A stretch of 8,704 bases of DNA from Bdellovibrio sp. (lineage in GTDB: Bacteria > Bdellovibrionota > Bdellovibrionia > Bdellovibrionales > Bdellovibrionaceae): NCBI GenBank assembly GCA_017745015.1, contig JAGIAF010000141.1, positions 1 to 8,704 on the forward strand, read 5' to 3'. This document shows, piece after piece, positions 6,384-8,704 of this stretch. A program made the position numbers and the translations under genes. The notes under the pieces were generated by a model that saw nothing but the letters and a program-made list of their open reading frames with translations, was not told where the DNA came from and did not search any database. Position 1 is the stretch's first letter. Each line of letters begins with the position of its first letter.

Positions 6384-6421
6384 TATTTTCTAATCATACA
6401 TGGGTTTTGCAAAAAAACAGG
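6384..6421 (-). promoter_or_regulatory. Candidate promoter region of the thioesterase operon
   Basis: On the minus strand TATGAT (6393-6398) is a fair -10 box, but the hexamer 17 bases upstream (CCTGTT, 6416-6421) is poor. TTGCAA (6407-6412) with an AT-rich hexamer 17-19 bases downstream (6382-6389) is an alternative. Either would leave a leader of about 45-55 bases. Confidence 0.3.
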
Positions 6422-6438
6422 ACGTAATTTAGAGAAAA

Positions 6439-6449
6439 GTGTGTATACT
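6439..6449 (+). promoter_or_regulatory. GTGTGTATACT motif, first copy (possible upstream promoter)
   Basis: Contains TATACT (6444-6449), a good -10 box, but no recognisable -35 at 16-18 bases. The same 11-base word, with one change, recurs at 6508-6518, 69 bases downstream, where it overlaps the better promoter. Confidence 0.35.
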
Positions 6450-6488
6450 GATTTTGTTTAGACGACACGAGGCTCTTTCATCATTAAC

Positions 6489-6518
6489 TTGTCACCTTTG
6501 TTCGATTGTGTGTATGCT
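6489..6518 (+). promoter_or_regulatory. Promoter of the XRE regulator gene
   Basis: TTGTCA (6489-6494, one mismatch to TTGACA) and TATGCT (6513-6518) are 18 bases apart. Transcription would start near 6525 and give a leader of about 14 bases that carries the AGGTGG ribosome site (6529-6534). The -10 lies within the second GTGTGTATGCT copy. Confidence 0.55.
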
Positions 6519-6538
6519 CTAATCTGTTAGGTGGAACT

Positions 6539-6817
6539 ATGAAACAGAAGAATATGTTGGCTGATTTTTTGAAACAAAAACGTGTAGCTGCGGGTCTTTC
6601 TCAAAGAGACGTTGCTGATAAATTGGGATATTCAACTCCACAGTTCATTTCAAACTGGGAGCGCGGAGTTTCTCATCCTCCAATTAATGCACTTAAAAAA
6701 CTTGGTGATCTTTATAAAGTTTCTGCTGAAGACCTTTTCGAAGTAACTTTGAACGCAACTATTCAAGATGTTACTCAGGATCTTCGCCGCAAATTTGCTA
6801 GCAGCAAATCTCGCTAA
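6539..6817 (+). CDS. XRE-family helix-turn-helix transcriptional regulator
   Basis: A 92-residue DNA-binding protein. Residues 6-62 form a Cro/C1-type five-helix domain: LADFLKQKRVAAGLSQRDVADKLGY gives helices 1-2, STPQFISNWERGVSHPP the recognition helix and turn, and ALKKLGDLYKVSAEDLF helices 4-5. The 30-residue tail ends in a basic RRKFASSKSR stretch and has no sensor domain. The ATG at 6539 is chosen because AGGTGG ends four bases upstream. A start at 6506 would lie inside the promoter. It is transcribed away from the thioesterase operon and has its own terminator. Targets are unknown; autoregulation or control of the divergent operon is plausible by position only. Confidence 0.9.
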   Translation: MKQKNMLADFLKQKRVAAGLSQRDVADKLGYSTPQFISNWERGVSHPPINALKKLGDLYKVSAEDLFEVTLNATIQDVTQDLRRKFASSKSR

Positions 6818-6860
6818 ATTAGAATTTATTTTCATTAAAAATTTGTAGAAATACAAAACT

Positions 6861-6896
6861 CAAAGCTCTGCATACAACGTGGAGCTTTTGTTTTTT
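6861..6896 (+). terminator. Rho-independent terminator of the XRE gene
   Basis: AAAGCTC (6862-6868) pairs with GAGCTTT (6882-6888) around a 13-base loop, followed by TGTTTTTT ending at 6896. It lies about 45 bases after the stop codon. Confidence 0.8.
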
Positions 6897-6939
6897 GGAG
6901 AACTGAAAACCCGATATAAACTCGTGATTGTTTAAATAC
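6897..6939 (+). promoter_or_regulatory. Candidate promoter and short leader of the 6940 gene
   Basis: TATAAA (6915-6920) is a good -10 box. The only -35 candidate 18 bases upstream is the T-run of the preceding terminator (6891-6896). Transcription would begin near 6927, about 13 bases before the ATG at 6940, with no Shine-Dalgarno match in that stretch. Confidence 0.35.
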
Positions 6940-7593
6940 ATGATTATTTCCAACAACGTTTCGAATATCATTGTTTTTAAAAAGCTCTCGGAAGAGCTCA
7001 GTCGCCTTATCGAAAAAGAAGGGTGGTTGGTGCGCCCTTACGCATCGTCGCAACTCAAGCACTTCATGAGTTTAGAAAAAGAAGAGCAGAACTGGGTCAT
7101 TCACAGACTCGAGGATTACCTCGCAATTTGCAAAAAGGTTCACCGTGCCGGCCGTCCCTTAAAAGATGCCCGTTTCCTGGTTGAAGAAGGTCTGCGCCAT
7201 TACAATTTCAGCTGCGACCTCAAAGTGGAATCTATTATCAAGCCCAGCTACGTGGTGGAGTTCTACGGAAAAGATCACCGCCAAATTTTCCGCACCTTCA
7301 ATTATTTTGAATTCACCAGCTACACACTAGAAGAAATCTACTGCCGCCCGTGGTATGTACTTTACCAACGCGATGAAGAAGTCACGCGCCAACTCATCGA
7401 ATCTGTTGAGCCCATCATCGAGGATCAAATCATGGACCCGGTCTTCTTCGATATGCCCGAACATAGCATTGACGAAAGAACATCCCTGGAAAAACTAAGA
7501 ATGATGGCCAAAGAAATCGCCGTCACTCCGCTTGTTCAAACCAAGAAACTTGTCGGCTATCTCAACGTCATCCAAGTCCGCCTAGCCGACTGA
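6940..7593 (+). CDS. Hypothetical protein, 217 residues, family not recognised
   Basis: A soluble, highly charged protein with no signal peptide or membrane segment. The N-terminal third is helical and amphipathic (KKLSEELSRLIEKEG, then EEQNWVIHRLEDYLAI). The middle (about residues 85-145) alternates strands rich in aromatic residues (SYVVEFYG, FRTFNYFEFTSYTLEEIYCRPWY). The C-terminal third is acidic, then ends with a helix and a strand-like GYLNVIQVRL. I see no catalytic motif. The helical-then-beta arrangement could suit a regulatory or protein-binding role, but this is only an impression. Start: ATG at 6940 without a ribosome site; a TTG at 6928 would add four residues. The coding is convincing: normal codon use throughout and a length far beyond chance. 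It lies between the XRE gene and a convergent outer-membrane gene. Confidence 0.75.
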   Translation: MIISNNVSNIIVFKKLSEELSRLIEKEGWLVRPYASSQLKHFMSLEKEEQNWVIHRLEDYLAICKKVHRAGRPLKDARFLVEEGLRHYNFSCDLKVESIIKPSYVVEFYGKDHRQIFRTFNYFEFTSYTLEEIYCRPWYVLYQRDEEVTRQLIESVEPIIEDQIMDPVFFDMPEHSIDERTSLEKLRMMAKEIAVTPLVQTKKLVGYLNVIQVRLAD

Positions 7594-7600
7594 TCTCAAA

Positions 7601-7619
7601 GCCCTTCGTCAGCAAGGGC
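7601..7619. terminator. Hairpin between convergent genes
   Basis: GCCCTT (7601-7606) and AAGGGC (7614-7619) form a perfect 6-bp stem over a 7-base loop in the 42-base gap between the two stop codons. On the minus strand the stem is followed by TTTGAG, a weak T-run, so it better serves the outer-membrane gene. On the plus strand there is no T-run. Confidence 0.5.
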
Positions 7620-7635
7620 CCGCAATAATTTGAAA

Positions 7636-8704
7636 CTAGAATGTTCCAATAGAGATATGCACGCGCCAAGGTGACTCGCCCGGTTGCATGTTGAGTTTCC
7701 AAGCCATGTCGACCGCAAGGGGGCCCACTGGCGTGTTGTAGCGAATACCGAAACCCGTAGCTGCACGATAAGGTTCATGGATGTCGAGGCCTTCGATTTC
7801 TACGATACCGCCGTCATAGAATGCGGCCCCACCCAAACTTCCCCAGACCGGGAAACGCAATTCAGACTTAATCAGACCCATTGTTGAGTCCGTAGTCAGA
7901 TAGTACTTCTTGTTCGTACCAGCGATACCCAAGTCGTTGTTGTTCGGGAAGTACTCGGTACCGGCTTCGTAACCACGAACTGTGGAGATACCACCCAGCG
8001 TGAAACCTTTTTTATCCCAAGGCACACCGTTTTGGCGTGAAGCTGTATCTGGTAAATTACTTAAGTTCTTCAAGTAGCCGCCGCGAAGTTGATTCGCCCA
8101 TACCACCGGTTGTTTTTGCAAAGTGCCGAGTTTGGAGTACAACGTGAAGCTTGCCATCGCACGCCAGTATTTAATTGTCTCCGTCGAACCAAATGCTGGA
8201 TCTGCGTACTCCGCATTCACGCGTGTGAATGTACCACGAGTCGGATTGAAGGGATTGTCACGGAAATCCAAGTCCATGTTCGGGCCGGTTGTTACGATAT
8301 CTTGGTTGGTCGGTTGGTACGGGTAGGTATCATCCAAACCGTAGTCTCGTACTTGCGCCAAGGAATAGATGTCCCAAGTGCCCAGAACGTGCGTGGTGAA
8401 GTCTTTTTCAATTGTATAAGTGTACGAGTTCAAGTCCGTGACCTGTTTTACATTGTAGTCAGTGATTTGACTTGAAAGAGTGATGTTCACACGGCCGCGG
8501 ATGTGCGTATCGAAAAGATAAGGCTCAAGGTAACCCAAAACCACTTTGTGCTCGAGGTATTTCATATCGGCGACGTTGTAGTTGCCTTCTAAGCGAGCAG
8601 AAACCCCTCGGCCAGTACCCATCAAGTTACGATAAGCAACACCCAAATAACCACGCAGAGTGAATTTTCGTTCATTGGTCGCCCCGGCGCCCAGAGTGAA
8701 AAGA
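7636..8704 (-). CDS. BamA/TamA-family outer-membrane protein, C-terminal 355 residues (5' end outside window)
   Basis: The frame is open through the right edge, so the true start is beyond base 8704; the TTG at 8646 is internal. The visible part is the 16-strand beta-barrel of the Omp85 superfamily (surface antigen D15): a GYLGVAYRNLMGTGRGVSARL strand pair, DFRDNPFNPTRGTF, then GFTLGGISTVRGY with the loop-6 VRGY motif (BamA has VRGF), GLIKSELRFPV, GAAFYDGG, and GFGIRYNTPVGPLAVDMAWKL. It ends in Phe, as expected of the beta-signal read by the BAM machinery. These proteins insert or export other proteins across the outer membrane. Without the POTRA domains, which are off the window, BamA cannot be told from TamA or another paralogue. 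Its convergent neighbour does not help. Confidence 0.9.
   Translation of the reverse strand, partial: LFTLGAGATNERKFTLRGYLGVAYRNLMGTGRGVSARLEGNYNVADMKYLEHKVVLGYLEPYLFDTHIRGRVNITLSSQITDYNVKQVTDLNSYTYTIEKDFTTHVLGTWDIYSLAQVRDYGLDDTYPYQPTNQDIVTTGPNMDLDFRDNPFNPTRGTFTRVNAEYADPAFGSTETIKYWRAMASFTLYSKLGTLQKQPVVWANQLRGGYLKNLSNLPDTASRQNGVPWDKKGFTLGGISTVRGYEAGTEYFPNNNDLGIAGTNKKYYLTTDSTMGLIKSELRFPVWGSLGGAAFYDGGIVEIEGLDIHEPYRAATGFGIRYNTPVGPLAVDMAWKLNMQPGESPWRVHISIGTF

Noticed and set aside
8644..8646. TTG at 8646 as the start of the outer-membrane protein
   Set aside because: Codons upstream to the window edge remain open and continue the barrel pattern (LFTLGAGATNERKF), so the gene begins outside the window.

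Overview
The window looks like a chromosomal segment of a Bdellovibrio-like bacterium (Bdellovibrionota). This is judged from the gene mix (PrpB/PrpD, a plant-FatB-like acyl-ACP thioesterase joined to a DOMON-like gene, and a C-terminal BamA/TamA-type barrel), a moderate base composition, and long GC-rich intergenic palindromes. The genus is an inference and could not be tested by a search.

Layout, left to right. (1) 1-1779, minus strand: an unbroken 593-codon reading frame that leaves the window on the left. It reads as the N-terminal part of a large tyrosine-recombinase-like protein, and the catalytic domain is only just entered at the edge. (2) 1780-2006: spacer with the prpB terminator and a candidate promoter for the recombinase gene. 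(3) 2007-2906 and 3421-4929, minus strand: prpB and prpD, the last two steps of the 2-methylcitrate cycle, without prpC between or beside them. The 514 bp between them is non-coding and holds two large GC-rich inverted-repeat elements in opposite orientation, with an AT-rich stretch and a small dyad in the middle. (4) 5038-6335, minus strand: an acyl-ACP thioesterase and a DOMON-like protein, translationally coupled. (5) 6336-6538: divergent promoter region. (6) 6539-6817, plus strand: a small XRE-type regulator with its own terminator. (7) 6940-7593, plus strand: a 217-residue protein that I do not recognise. (8) 7636-8704, minus strand: the C-terminal part of a BamA/TamA-family outer-membrane barrel, which leaves the window on the right and converges on gene 7 across a shared hairpin.

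How they fit: PrpD dehydrates 2-methylcitrate, and PrpB cleaves the resulting 2-methylisocitrate to pyruvate and succinate, so together they dispose of propionyl-CoA from odd-chain lipids and amino acids. The thioesterase would release fatty acids from acyl-ACP, so the central block leans towards fatty-acid and propionate metabolism. The XRE gene is divergent from the thioesterase operon and could control it, but nothing in the sequence proves this. The most distinctive features are the edge-truncated recombinase-like gene just downstream of prpB and the paired palindromic elements inside the prpD-prpB gap.
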